DNA from: DATBGS01 sp036557885
Lineage (GTDB): Bacteria > Chloroflexota > Ktedonobacteria > Ktedonobacterales > DATBGS01
Assembly (NCBI GenBank): GCA_036557885.1
Contig: DATBGS010000142.1
Span: 1 to 25,584, forward strand
Length of the DNA stretch: 25,584 nucleotides
Reading direction: 5' to 3'
Each line of letters opens with the position of its first letter. Position 1 is the first letter of the stretch. This document shows positions 6,956 to 14,676 of the stretch, one piece after another. The notes beneath the pieces were generated by a model, which worked only from the letters and a program-made list of their open reading frames with translations, had not been told where the DNA came from and searched no databases. A program made the position numbers and the translations under genes.

Positions 6956-7318
6956 ATGGAAATTCACTCGCTAATTAGTGCCATTGGAACAGCAGGTGAG
7001 CTAGCCGGGGTAGTGATTCTTGTCCTTGGCGCGCTGGTCGCGTTGTACAGATATGCCGCTGCCCTGATTCATCGCCAGGATGCCCAGCGCGCCTATCAAG
7101 CGCTGCGCGAAGGGCTGGGCCGCGCCATCCTGGTTGGCCTGGAAATCCTTGTGGCGGCGGATATTATCCGCTCCGTCGCCATAGACCCAACCTTCCAGAG
7201 CGTCGGTGTGCTCGCCGTCATCGTCCTCGTGCGAACCTTCCTGAGTTGGTCGCTGGAGGTTGAAATCACCGGCTCCTGGCCCTGGCGTCGCCCGCGTGCC
7301 ACGCCGGACGCCCCATAA
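6956..7318 (+). CDS. DUF1622 family membrane protein, 120 aa
   Basis: Matches the DUF1622 pattern: an N-terminal helix with TAGELAGVVILVLGALVALYRYA, the central motif REGLGRAILVGLEILVAADIIRSV, and a third hydrophobic segment VGVLAVIVLVRTFLSWSLEVEI, with the charged pair ...LEVE at the end. Three transmembrane helices are expected (about 10-30, 50-72, 80-102). The full length is close to the family's usual 110-130 aa. The start is ATG 6956 with AAGGGG upstream. The family has no established function. It is convergent with the LysE-type gene, stops 3 bp apart. Confidence 0.88.
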   Translation: MEIHSLISAIGTAGELAGVVILVLGALVALYRYAAALIHRQDAQRAYQALREGLGRAILVGLEILVAADIIRSVAIDPTFQSVGVLAVIVLVRTFLSWSLEVEITGSWPWRRPRATPDAP

Positions 7319-7321
7319 TCT

Positions 7322-8032
7322 TCAGCCCCGCGCGCTGAGCAGCGCCAGCACGCCAAAGACGACAATAATCCCGCCGGAAAGCCAGTTCACCCAGCGCAGT
7401 TGGCGCGGCCCCATCCTGGCCCGAAACACCCCCACGACGCTGCTCAGAAACAGCCACCACAGCCCCGACCCCAGAAACACCCCCAGCACCAGCAGCCCCG
7501 CCGCGCTGTAGGCTCCGCTCGCGCTTGCCACGCCCAGCCCGGCAAAGATCGCCGCAAAGGAGAGAATCGTCAACGGATTGGTCAGGGTCAAAAACAGCGT
7601 CGAGCCATAGGCGCTTATCAGGCCGCGCAGCGGGGGACGGCCCGGCACCCTAAGACAGAAGGGCACGGGGGACGCCGGGGCTACTGGCGAGGGCAGGGGA
7701 CGGCCCGGCAGGGACGCCGGGGCTACTGGCGGGGGCGGGGCCTCAGCCGGGCGCGCCAGGAGCGTCCGTACCCCCAGGTAGAGCAGAAACGCGCCGCCAA
7801 TCAGTCGCAGCCAGAGGCTCTGCGCAATCAGCAGGGCGGAAATGGCCGTCAGCCCGAAGGCCGCCACCGAACCATAGAACGCATCCGCCGTTGCCGCGCC
7901 CAGCCCGGACACAAACCCCACGATTCGCCCGTAGGCCAGCGTCCGCCGGATGCACAGCACCCCGATTGGTCCCACCGGGGCCGCAATGGAAAGCCCCAAG
8001 AGTACGCCGCGCAAAACATTCACCCAGAGCAT
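7322..8032 (-). CDS. LysE/RhtB-type amino-acid exporter with an in-frame repeat insertion, 236 aa
   Basis: LysE superfamily: helix 1 carries the hallmark Pro-rich start (LLGLSIAAPVGPIGVLCIRRTL), then GRIVGFVSGLGAATADAFYGSVAAFG (helix 2), LWLRLIGGAFLLYLGVRTLL (helix 3), and the second half begins with the canonical AYGSTLFLTLTNPLTILSFAAIFAGLG. About six TM helices; it should export amino acids or similar metabolites across the inner membrane. Between helix 3 and the second half there is a Pro/Ala-rich insert of about 35-40 residues (APPPPVAPAS...VPGRPPLRG) encoded by two tandem family 2 repeats (7634-7732). Without it the protein would be about 200 aa, the normal size. The RBS AGGAGG precedes ATG 8032 by 6 nt. 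Substrate unknown. Confidence 0.88.
   Translation of the reverse strand: MLWVNVLRGVLLGLSIAAPVGPIGVLCIRRTLAYGRIVGFVSGLGAATADAFYGSVAAFGLTAISALLIAQSLWLRLIGGAFLLYLGVRTLLARPAEAPPPPVAPASLPGRPLPSPVAPASPVPFCLRVPGRPPLRGLISAYGSTLFLTLTNPLTILSFAAIFAGLGVASASGAYSAAGLLVLGVFLGSGLWWLFLSSVVGVFRARMGPRQLRWVNWLSGGIIVVFGVLALLSARG
7634..7732. repeat. Two tandem family 2 repeats inside the LysE-type gene
   Basis: Unit one (about 7634-7687) contains GGCCCGGCACCCTAAGACAG, then GGGCAC and GACGCCGGGGCTACTGGCG; unit two (about 7697-7732) is the same with the central part deleted (GGCCCGGCAGGGACGCCGG, then GGCTACTGGCG). On the coding strand both units give PVAPAS, then a variable part, then PGRP. The insertion keeps the reading frame. 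Confidence 0.75.
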
Positions 8033-8054
8033 CGTTTTCCTCCTACAACACCAT

Positions 8055-8091
8055 AAAAAAACCCCGCCAACCCTTCATCGGTCTGGCGGGG
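8055..8091 (-). terminator. Rho-independent terminator
   Basis: On the minus strand CCCCGCCA (stem arms 8062-8069 and 8084-8091, 14-nt loop) is followed by seven T. It terminates leftward transcription from the lipoprotein gene (stop 8257) before the LysE-type gene. The 165 bp between (8092-8256) hold no supported gene. Confidence 0.85.
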
Positions 8092-8256
8092 ATTGTCCAC
8101 GATCTCAGCAGACAAACGCAGCTATCCAGACCACCAGTCCGGCTGCTGCTGTTGCTGCGAATTGCGAGAAATCATCAAGGAGCTTGCCATAGAATCATCC
8201 ATTATCTGGCGCTGTTTTCTTTGCTTCCTATTCTAGCACGCGCCGTCAAGGGTTGT

Positions 8257-9522
8257 TTACGCGCTGACCCACGCAATGCCCACTGGCGCGGTGAGGCCAG
8301 CCGACGTGACCTGGGTGGCCTGCCCGGAGGCCAGATTCAGGGCAAGCATGCCTTTGGCCGGGTCAAGCGCGTACAGGCTCGTTCCGTCCGCGCTGAGCGC
8401 CACACTGCTAAACGCTTCCCCGGCCAGGTAGTGCTGAGCCACCTGGAGGGTTTGCGCGTCAAACGCCCAGATGCCATCGCCGCCCGCGACATAGAGCGTC
8501 TTGCCATCTGGCGAAAGCGCCGAGCCGTTATAGAGCGTGGCCGCGTGAACGCTGGAGCCAGGGGTGAACTGCTGCTGCAACGTGATGTTGTCATCAAACA
8601 CACCCTGCCCATTCAGGCTAATCTTCACGACCATCCCCAGGACCGCGTTGGCGGCGTAGAGATAGGTGCCATTTGGGGCAAGGCTCAAGGTATAGGAGGC
8701 CAGCACATCCAGCGAACCGGTACCTGGCAGATCAATGCAGCGCGCAAACGGAAAATTGGCGCCTTGCTCCAACGGCAGAATATGGATAAACGCCTTGTCT
8801 TCGGCTGGATTCAGATACAGCGTATGGGCCACCGACCCACTCGTCTGGCGCGTCACCGCCTGGCCTGCCATCTCCTGCTCAAAATCCGTCTTATCCACAA
8901 TAATATTGGGGTCCAACTGCCCAGATGCCACATCAAAGTCGCGCACGTAGTAATGGTGCTCGGCGTCGTGCAGTTGCTGAAGCAGATAGAGCGTCACCCC
9001 ATCGGGGCTGATCGCATCCAGCGTAAAATCATCCGGCTGCTTAATCAGCTTTGCCACCTTGCCCGTCTGGGTATCCACCACTGCAATCGTCGTTTGCAGC
9101 GCGCCCGACCCCAGATCGCGCAGGGCCAGCCAGCGGCCATCTGGCGAAAGCACGGCGTTTCCGTAGCCTTCCTCATCGCTGGCATACCTCCCAGCGATGG
9201 CAAAGACATGGAGCCGGGCGCCTGTGCGGGTATCATAGACCATAATCGTCGTGGTGCCGCTGCCCGCAACCGCCGTATACAGGCGCTGGTGGTCCAGCGT
9301 CGTGATGCCCACCGGCAGCTTCACCAGCGGAGCCGCCGCCCCAGGATGCAGCGCGACAATCTGCTGGCCCGCGCCAGACGCGCCAGCCAGCACATACAAC
9401 ATTTCGCCTGATGGCTTTGTCACATCCGGGGCCGAGTTTCCGCCGCCCGCCGCGCACGCCGCCATCAGCGGCAGCAGCAGAGCAAACAGGAACCCAAGCC
9501 AGAGCGCCGATTTCTTCTGCAT
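8257..9522 (-). CDS. Beta-propeller (YVTN/NHL-like) lipoprotein, 421 aa
   Basis: The start is ATG 9522 (GGGGGAAGGGAAACGACT upstream); longer frames lack an RBS. Residues 1-22 (MQKKSALWLGFLFALLLPLM) are a lipoprotein signal with lipobox LMAAC, so the mature protein is lipid-anchored and extracytoplasmic. The rest is beta-propeller-like: repeated LSPDGRWLALRD, ISPDGVTLYLLQQ, LSPDGKTLYVAGG, LSADGTSLYALDP, with alternating D-x-x-T-G-x-x-x-x-x hairpins (TRTGARLHVF, TQTGKVAKLI). About seven blades, no recognisable enzymatic residues. Probable role is surface binding or sensing. The gene upstream (9619-11058) is also a propeller protein in the same direction, 96 bp away, possibly the same transcript. 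Confidence 0.82.
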   Translation of the reverse strand: MQKKSALWLGFLFALLLPLMAACAAGGGNSAPDVTKPSGEMLYVLAGASGAGQQIVALHPGAAAPLVKLPVGITTLDHQRLYTAVAGSGTTTIMVYDTRTGARLHVFAIAGRYASDEEGYGNAVLSPDGRWLALRDLGSGALQTTIAVVDTQTGKVAKLIKQPDDFTLDAISPDGVTLYLLQQLHDAEHHYYVRDFDVASGQLDPNIIVDKTDFEQEMAGQAVTRQTSGSVAHTLYLNPAEDKAFIHILPLEQGANFPFARCIDLPGTGSLDVLASYTLSLAPNGTYLYAANAVLGMVVKISLNGQGVFDDNITLQQQFTPGSSVHAATLYNGSALSPDGKTLYVAGGDGIWAFDAQTLQVAQHYLAGEAFSSVALSADGTSLYALDPAKGMLALNLASGQATQVTSAGLTAPVGIAWVSA

Positions 9523-9618
9523 AGTCGTTTCCCTTCCCCCGCGTAGCGGATGGGATACAGCTTTCGATCTACCCCAAAAGACGCCGCTCAGCAAAAAAGT
9601 ATCACGCTGGCTGAGAAA

Positions 9619-11058
9619 TTAGACCGGCGACCACGACGGCGCAAACACGTAGCGTAGTTCTGTCCCAGAAACGCGCTGATTCGCAGCCATCAAGACCTGA
9701 GCATCTGCCCCCGGCGCGCTGGCATCCACGAGCAGCATCTGGCTCAGACTATTGGCGGAATTGGCGAAATTGTAGCGAACGACCAGCAAATGCTGCCCAT
9801 CTGGTGCCCAGGTGGGTTGATCGGTATCGCACTTGCCCAGGTTGCGCGGGTTGGAGCTATCCGAGTTCACCACCCAGAGCTGCGGGTCCGCTGGACCGGT
9901 GAAATCAATATCTCCATACTGGTCCAGGGGAAGGCTTTGCTCCACCATGACCGCAAGCTGGCGTCCATCCGGCGACCAACTCAGTTGGTCGGCCTCTCCA
10001 CCGGCCCACTGAATCACCGCGTGCACATCCGACCCATCCGGGCGCACAATCGCCACTCCACCCACCGGCTGATTCTGCTGCGTATCCATCCTCCAGGTGG
10101 TTGCCGCCAGATAGCGGCCATCTGGCGACCAGGCCAGCGCCCCCACGCTCAGATCAGGAATCGCGGTAAACTCCTGGCGCTGAAAGGTGCGCGTATCCAG
10201 AATCACCAGCGAACCCCCTGTCAGTTGCACCGGGAAAAAATCGGCATTGAAGATCGGCCCACCGCGAGGCAGCGCGTAATAGGCGATATGCCGACCATCA
10301 GGCGCCCAGGTAGGGCGGTCCCCATCAATCGGGTGAGGGTGCGTGCCATCCGCATCCAAAAGCACGTACGTATCCTGGCTGGTGGGCGCGATCAACTGGC
10401 TGCCATCGGGCGACCACGCGATCAGCTTGGTCAGCGGGCCATCCACGACGCCATTGCCTAGCTGAAAGGAAGTCAGTGACAAGATCACCGAAGGCACCTC
10501 GCGCAGATCAGTCCCATCTGCCCGCATGATCACCAGCGTGGCTATTGAAGAGTTGTGTGTGCGAAACGCCGCCAGATGTGTCCCGTCCGGGGACCAGGCG
10601 GGGGAAAAATACCCTCCAGTAGCTGGATTGGTCAGGCGGTGCAGCCCCGAACCATCAGCGCGCATAGCATACAGTTGGGTCGCAGTGTTCGAACGGGTAT
10701 AAGCCCCTGGATCATCTTCGCTTCCTACAAACAGAATCTGGTGAAACGTACTCAGGCGCGCGCCCCACGTGCCATGCACAAAACTCTGCCAGGCCAGCAC
10801 ATTCACCGCCAGCAGCAGCGCCACTGCCAGCACCGTCAGCGCCACACGCGCCTGGCGGCGTCTGCCAGCGTGCGCCATCATGCGTTCCCACCACTCCAGG
10901 CCCGCGCCTGGGGCCAGCAGCGCTTGCGGCACGCCAACTTCCTCAGCGGTCAGGTCGTGCTCGTGCTGCTCAGTAGACAGCAGATCGCTCTTACAGACCG
11001 GGCAGATCGTGCTGCCCGCCGCCGCAGGCGCACCACACATCGGACAAAAACGCATCAC
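9619..11058 (-). CDS. Zinc-ribbon, single-TM, TolB-like PD40 propeller protein, 479 aa
   Basis: Starts with a zinc ribbon (CPMCG-x9-CPVC, residues 5-22), then an acidic cytosolic stretch, one transmembrane helix at about 72-93 (ARVALTVLAVALLLAVNVLAW) and an extracellular WD40-like PD40/TolB propeller: PAWSPDGTHLAAF, IAWSPDGSQLIAP, PTWAPDGRHIAYY, LAWSPDGRYLAAT, LSWSPDGRQLAVM and PTWAPDGQHLLVV, six blades plus a closing strand (SWSPV). The start is GTG 11058 or the adjacent ATG 11055; AAGGAG is 7 nt before the GTG. It probably links a cytosolic zinc-ribbon partner site to an outside sensor. This arrangement is common among Ktedonobacteria as far as I recall; the ligand is unknown. Confidence 0.85.
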   Translation of the reverse strand: MMRFCPMCGAPAAAGSTICPVCKSDLLSTEQHEHDLTAEEVGVPQALLAPGAGLEWWERMMAHAGRRRQARVALTVLAVALLLAVNVLAWQSFVHGTWGARLSTFHQILFVGSEDDPGAYTRSNTATQLYAMRADGSGLHRLTNPATGGYFSPAWSPDGTHLAAFRTHNSSIATLVIMRADGTDLREVPSVILSLTSFQLGNGVVDGPLTKLIAWSPDGSQLIAPTSQDTYVLLDADGTHPHPIDGDRPTWAPDGRHIAYYALPRGGPIFNADFFPVQLTGGSLVILDTRTFQRQEFTAIPDLSVGALAWSPDGRYLAATTWRMDTQQNQPVGGVAIVRPDGSDVHAVIQWAGGEADQLSWSPDGRQLAVMVEQSLPLDQYGDIDFTGPADPQLWVVNSDSSNPRNLGKCDTDQPTWAPDGQHLLVVRYNFANSANSLSQMLLVDASAPGADAQVLMAANQRVSGTELRYVFAPSWSPV

Positions 11059-11199
11059 GCGGGCGCTCCTTCATCCAGAGGCAAAGAGAATCTCATCGCT
11101 TCTATGATAGCAGACGCTGCAAACAGCCAGATCGTTTCATGGCAGCACAAAAGTCGCTGGCGGTTCGTGAAGTTTTAGCAATCACCCAGGCCACGAGGG

Positions 11200-11388
11200 C
11201 TGGCGGTTAAAACCGCGCCTAAGGGCCTTCGGCCACCCTAAGACAGAAGGGCACAGCGAAACCCGCCTGCGCGGGTTAGGACGAACACTGGCATGCAGGG
11301 TGGGGAACCTGCGCAGGCAGGTTTGGCCGTGCCCCTGCTTTGAGGGGTGGCGTCCGCAGACGCCCTTAGGCGCGGTTTTAACCGCCAG
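11200..11388. repeat. Family 1 repeats C and D as a 189-bp inverted pair
   Basis: The ends are a perfect 27-bp inverted repeat (11200-11226 and 11362-11388; outermost CTGGCGGTTAAAACCGC). Each arm of about 80 bp is a full family 1 unit. Arm C: GCGGTT/AACCGC, GGCC-TTC-GGCC, CCCT...AGGG, AACCCGC-CTGC-GCGGGTT. Arm D (minus strand): GCGGTT/AACCGC, GGCGTC-TGCG-GACGCC, CCCCT...AGGGG, AACCTGC-CTGC-GCAGGTT. The layout is MITE-like, but there is no clear target duplication. It fills most of the 445-bp gap between the divergent genes at 11058 and 11504; 11059-11199 holds nothing else I can support. Confidence 0.8.
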
Positions 11389-11457
11389 TTCCCCCAAATT
11401 GCTGATTGCCCAACCAATCCGTGCTGCGGTAACATGGATGAGCAGCTTTCATGTATC

Positions 11458-11474
11458 ACCGGCATCTTGCCGGT
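11458..11474 (+). promoter_or_regulatory. Hairpin in the leader of the SPFH gene
   Basis: ACCGGCA-TCT-TGCCGGT is a perfect 7-bp stem with a 3-nt loop, ending 29 bp before the ATG. No T-run follows. It may be a leader hairpin or a REP-type palindrome. Confidence 0.4.
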
Positions 11475-11503
11475 CAAGACACGCATAAGAGAGGAAAAAC
11501 CAC

Positions 11504-12379
11504 ATGGCGATTGCACAGGTTATTTCGACCCTCGGTCCTGATGGCGAAGAAATTATGGGGCCAGAGATTTTGCTCTGGCACTACCCCGGCAACAATATTA
11601 TCAGCGGCTCGCTGCTCACCGTCGAGAGCAACCATTTCTGTGTGCTGAAATCGCGCGGCGCCATTCTGAACGTCTACGAAACCGGCCAGTATCCCATCTC
11701 CACGCCCCAGAAGCCCATCTTTGGCTCGCTCCAGCAAGCCTTCTATGGCGGGCAAAGCCCCTGGCAGTACGAAGCGCTCTATATCAACCGCGCCAAGCTC
11801 GTCGTCAAAACCAAGGGCCTGGCCCTCTCGCGCGAAATGGCCGAGATGCAGTATGACGTGGACTACTATATCCACGTCAACACCATCCAGAACGCCGTCC
11901 AACTCGTCCAGCACATGCCCTATCGCGGGCACGCCCTCACTACTGCCGAGGTCAACGTCTACGCCGGGCCAGTCGTGGAGCAGGCGATCAATCAGGTGAT
12001 TCAGGTAACGCCGCTGGAGTCCGTGAATGAGAAGATTCACGACCTGACGCAGGTGGTCTTCCAACATCTCCAGGCGTTCCTGGCTGGCTACGGCATCACG
12101 CTGGATACCGTGAAGGTGCTCGTCTTCCCCCGCGACGAGCGTATGCGCTCGCTCATCGCCCTGAAAGCCTTTGGCCTCTCGGAGCTTGACGCCGTGCGCT
12201 ACTACACCGCGATGCTGATGGCCCAACACGGCATTCTTTCCGCGCCCAACATGGCGATTGGGCAGCCCTTCAACATCGGCGGCCCCAACACGCCTATTCT
12301 CTCGCCCGCGCCGGTCAACGCTCCGGCGCAGTACGTCGCTGCTCCCGCGCAGCCCGCGCCGCGCCAGCACAACCCTTAA
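11504..12379 (+). CDS. SPFH domain protein (virion-core-like subgroup), 291 aa
   Basis: Resembles the SPFH proteins often annotated as virion core protein or YdjI-like: N-terminal beta-rich part (GPEILLWHYPGNNIISGSLLTVESNHFCVLKSRGAILNVYETGQYPI, where the ligand-like GQY turn is typical), a helical/strand middle (SREMAEMQYDVDYYIHVNTIQNAVQLVQHM), then VVEQAINQVIQVTPLESVNEKIHDLTQVVFQHLQAFLAGYGITLDTVKVLVFPRDERM, the usual SPFH core ending. A Pro/Ala-rich tail follows (about 255-291), but the zinc ribbon seen at the end of many relatives is missing. There is no TM helix, so it is probably a peripheral oligomeric scaffold. The RBS GAGAGG precedes the ATG. Alone, bounded by repeats on both sides. 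Confidence 0.8.
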   Translation: MAIAQVISTLGPDGEEIMGPEILLWHYPGNNIISGSLLTVESNHFCVLKSRGAILNVYETGQYPISTPQKPIFGSLQQAFYGGQSPWQYEALYINRAKLVVKTKGLALSREMAEMQYDVDYYIHVNTIQNAVQLVQHMPYRGHALTTAEVNVYAGPVVEQAINQVIQVTPLESVNEKIHDLTQVVFQHLQAFLAGYGITLDTVKVLVFPRDERMRSLIALKAFGLSELDAVRYYTAMLMAQHGILSAPNMAIGQPFNIGGPNTPILSPAPVNAPAQYVAAPAQPAPRQHNP

Positions 12380-12390
12380 GTTGCTCGCTG

Positions 12391-12436
12391 GTAGCACCGG
12401 CGTCCCCCGCGCCCTTCTGTCTTAGGGTGCCGGTGC
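12391..12436. repeat. Family 2 palindromic repeat copy
   Basis: GCACCGGC (12394-12401) pairs with GCCGGTGC (12429-12436); the loop contains CGCGCCCTTCTGTCTTAGGG, the reverse complement of the family core. It starts 12 bp after the SPFH stop codon, a terminator-like position. Confidence 0.7.
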
Positions 12437-12451
12437 AGCGTTGGAGTAAGA

Positions 12452-12551
12452 GAACGTTCCCCGGCACCCTAAGACAAAGGGCAGGCGGTGGCCGGAGCTA
12501 CAAGCAGAGATGGGCCGCTTGTAGCCCCGGCGTCCCTGCCGGGGAACGTTC
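12452..12551. repeat. 100-bp MITE-like inverted pair of family 2 units
   Basis: GAACGTTCCCCGGCA (12452-12466) and TGCCGGGGAACGTTC (12537-12551) are perfect 15-bp terminal inverted repeats; inside, GCTACAAGC (12497-12505) pairs with GCTTGTAGC (12517-12525). The left half contains CACCCTAAGACAAAGGGC, the right half is the short form with this core deleted. The whole can fold as a long hairpin. Confidence 0.7.
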
Positions 12552-12593
12552 GGCACTGCCTCTTAGAGCGCCTCACACGCAAAAGGCACACAC

Positions 12594-13145
12594 TCAAGAC
12601 GGTTGCCAGGGCCGGGTGGATCGTCGCGTAGAGAACCAGCGAACGACTTTTACCACAAAGTTCGTGACCAAAGCGACGGGGACGATGTATATCAGCCCCA
12701 GCACAAAGAAACCTTGCAGGGTGAACGGGATGTGGGGCGGAGTGAAGTCCAGGCAAGGGCTGCAATAGGGGTCATCTGGGGACGGGGCTGGCACGTAGGT
12801 AAAGACCTGCTGATCCCAACGGATATGAGCGATCACAAGGAAGGTCAGGATAAAACCGCTCCAGGCAAGCAGGCTGGCGACCAGAGCGCGCAGCCAGGAA
12901 TAGCGGCGACTGCTATCAGCAAGCAGCCCTGCCACCAGTCCGAGCAGAGGAGGACAGAGCCAGCCAAAGAAGGGCCAGGGGTTCTCAAGCCACTGCCAGG
13001 CCAGGAAGTTGCCCAGGCAACCGAGAAGCAAACCCGCGCCAAAAGCCAGCAGCAGCCACACCTGGCCTGCGCCAAGAGCGCGACGCGGAGGTCGCTCAGC
13101 GGTAGGGAGAGACCGCTTGTTCATGAGATAAGGGTTGTCAATCAT
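12594..13145 (-). CDS. Four-TM membrane protein, 183 aa
   Basis: Short basic N-terminus (MIDNPYLMNKRSLPTAERPPRR), then four hydrophobic segments: about 28-50 (VWLLLAFGAGLLLGCLGNFLAW), 55-75 (WPFFGWLCPPLLGLVAGLLA), 84-106 (LRALVASLLAWSGFILTFLVIA) and 145-168 (GFFVLGLIYIVPVALVTNFVV), and a basic C-terminus. The loop between helices 3 and 4 contains a CxxC (PYCSPCLDF), a possible metal or disulfide site on the outside. ATG 13145 is preceded by AAAGG; ATG 13124 lacks an RBS. No family recognised. Transcribed alone from the right. Confidence 0.65.
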   Translation of the reverse strand: MIDNPYLMNKRSLPTAERPPRRALGAGQVWLLLAFGAGLLLGCLGNFLAWQWLENPWPFFGWLCPPLLGLVAGLLADSSRRYSWLRALVASLLAWSGFILTFLVIAHIRWDQQVFTYVPAPSPDDPYCSPCLDFTPPHIPFTLQGFFVLGLIYIVPVALVTNFVVKVVRWFSTRRSTRPWQPS

Positions 13146-13276
13146 CCGTGCACCTTTTTCCTGTAATGAAGTGATGTGTCATCATGCTTCCCACGATACC
13201 TGCACGGTGGCCTCCAGGTAAAGGACGTAAGGAGCAGCGCCAGCGCACTCAGGTGCTTGTGAGGGACACGGCAAGC

Positions 13277-13306
13277 AGGCCGCCAGATGCGCGCATCTGG
13301 CGGCCT
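13277..13306. terminator. Perfect 30-bp palindrome after the VWA gene
   Basis: AGGCCGCCAGATGCG followed immediately by its reverse complement (15-bp arms, no spacer). It begins 20 bp after the stop of the VWA gene (13327, minus strand). No T-run follows, so a terminator role is likely from position but not proven; a dimer binding site is the alternative. The rest of 13146-13326 shows no gene. Confidence 0.5.
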
Positions 13307-13326
13307 ACTCTGCTGTCTGACTACTC

Positions 13327-14637
13327 CTATTTCTTTTCGGGTGGCTGCGTGCGCTTATCCTTTTGCCCGCGTGTTACGTTTTGTTTCTGGTACATCCGCT
13401 CCTTGGAATAGGCTGGCGCGGCTGGCGCGTTGGAGACGTTCTGGGTCAATTCGTCCATCTCCGCTACTTCCGCCTCAAGCTCCGGGGCATAAGCCGCGTA
13501 GCTCGCAACCGCCGAGGTCGCCTGCGCCATGACTTGATTGGCGCCCGCAAAATCGCCCGCCCGGTTCAAGCGCAGCGCCTCCATCTGCGCCTTGCTGGAG
13601 GTATGTTTTCCGGCCACCGCCAGCACCTCCGGGTTGGGCTGCTCCGCCTCGCACGCCTCCGGGGTGGCATAGGTAAAGCGCAGTTCCTGCCAGGGCGCGG
13701 TGTGCTCGCCTTCTTCGTCCGTCCAGACCAGCCGCGCCCGGATGGTGCGGCTCGCCTGCCCCTGCTGGTCAGGGAAGCCAAAGCGCACGACGACATGGCG
13801 CTCATCGCCGCCCAGCAGATCGCCAATTGCCACCGACCACGAAGTCCCCCCGGGCTGCGTTGCGCTGGTCCAGTAGGTGCTCACTACATCGGCGCTCATC
13901 CCCGCCTCGGCTTCCAGTTCCAGCCGCACCTGCCGCGCCGCCACCGCCAGCAGATCGCCCAGTTCGCCCACAAACGTGTTCATGATTTCGTTCGCTGTGC
14001 GCAAATGATGGAACTGCCCGCCGCCTGCCACCGCCATTGGCGCCAGCAGCGACTCGTTGTAATCGTCCCCGATGCCAAACGTGCTGGTGCTGATGCCCGT
14101 GTGCTCGCGGATACCAGCCGCCTCGCCCGCAATCTGCTCCGGGTCCGTCACGCCCACATTTGCCAGCCCATCCGTCAGCAAGAAGCAGCGCGTCACGCCG
14201 TTATTGCCGCCCGTGTGTTCCGGCGCTATCGCTTTGCAACCCGTCAGCCAGCCTTCGTGCAGCGCCGTGTTTGCCCGCGCCTCCACCCGCGACACCGCCG
14301 CGCGCGCCTGCGACTTAAACGCCTGCGTCACGTGTCCGGCGGATTGCAGCACATCAATGCGGTCATCAAATATCACAATCGCCGCCTGGTCACGCTCCTC
14401 CAGCCGCTCCAGCACCGCCAGCACCGCCTTCTTTGCCGTCTCAACCTTTTCTCCCTGCATGGAGCCGCTGCGGTCCAGCACCAGCGCCAGCGTCAGGGGC
14501 AGCCGGTCCAGCTTGGATGGCTGAGAAACCGCGTCCACATGCAGAAACGCATCTACATAGCGGAAGCATTGGGTGGGATGAATTAAACTCCGCTCCGGGG
14601 TCAACTTCAGGGTCACATTCACATGCTTGGCAGTCAT
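13327..14637 (-). CDS. von Willebrand factor A domain protein, 436 aa
   Basis: The start is ATG 14637 with AGGAGG 6 nt upstream; the longer frame to 14664 has no RBS. After an N-terminal beta region (about 1-45) comes a VWA domain with a complete MIDAS: DRSGS (about residue 57-61), the Thr in RANTALHEGW, and the Asp in LLTDGLANVG. A beta-sandwich-like region follows (about 240-340: VRLELEAEAGMSADVVST, ERHVVVRFGFPDQQGQASRTIRARLVW), then a helical part and a charged tail. There is no signal peptide, so it is cytosolic. Its layout resembles the YfbK/inter-alpha-inhibitor-like VWA proteins used as metal-dependent adhesion or chaperone scaffolds. The MerR gene lies 39 bp upstream in the same direction, so they are likely one operon. 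Confidence 0.88.
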   Translation of the reverse strand: MTAKHVNVTLKLTPERSLIHPTQCFRYVDAFLHVDAVSQPSKLDRLPLTLALVLDRSGSMQGEKVETAKKAVLAVLERLEERDQAAIVIFDDRIDVLQSAGHVTQAFKSQARAAVSRVEARANTALHEGWLTGCKAIAPEHTGGNNGVTRCFLLTDGLANVGVTDPEQIAGEAAGIREHTGISTSTFGIGDDYNESLLAPMAVAGGGQFHHLRTANEIMNTFVGELGDLLAVAARQVRLELEAEAGMSADVVSTYWTSATQPGGTSWSVAIGDLLGGDERHVVVRFGFPDQQGQASRTIRARLVWTDEEGEHTAPWQELRFTYATPEACEAEQPNPEVLAVAGKHTSSKAQMEALRLNRAGDFAGANQVMAQATSAVASYAAYAPELEAEVAEMDELTQNVSNAPAAPAYSKERMYQKQNVTRGQKDKRTQPPEKK

Positions 14638-14676
14638 CGCTCGCCTCCTAAAATAGTGGCACACGCGCGCCTGGCG

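Noticed and set aside
8104..8200. Small hydrophobic peptide on the minus strand (AATAAAGLVVWIAAFVC)
   Set aside because: The frame opens with TGA and has no ATG, GTG or TTG start ahead of the hydrophobic part, and no RBS.
7891..9411. 506-aa reading frame on the plus strand
   Set aside because: Shadow of the lipoprotein and LysE-type genes, which have clear family signals, signal peptide and RBS on the other strand; it also runs through a terminator.
13363..14586. 407-aa reading frame on the plus strand
   Set aside because: Complement of the VWA gene, whose MIDAS motifs and RBS are clear.
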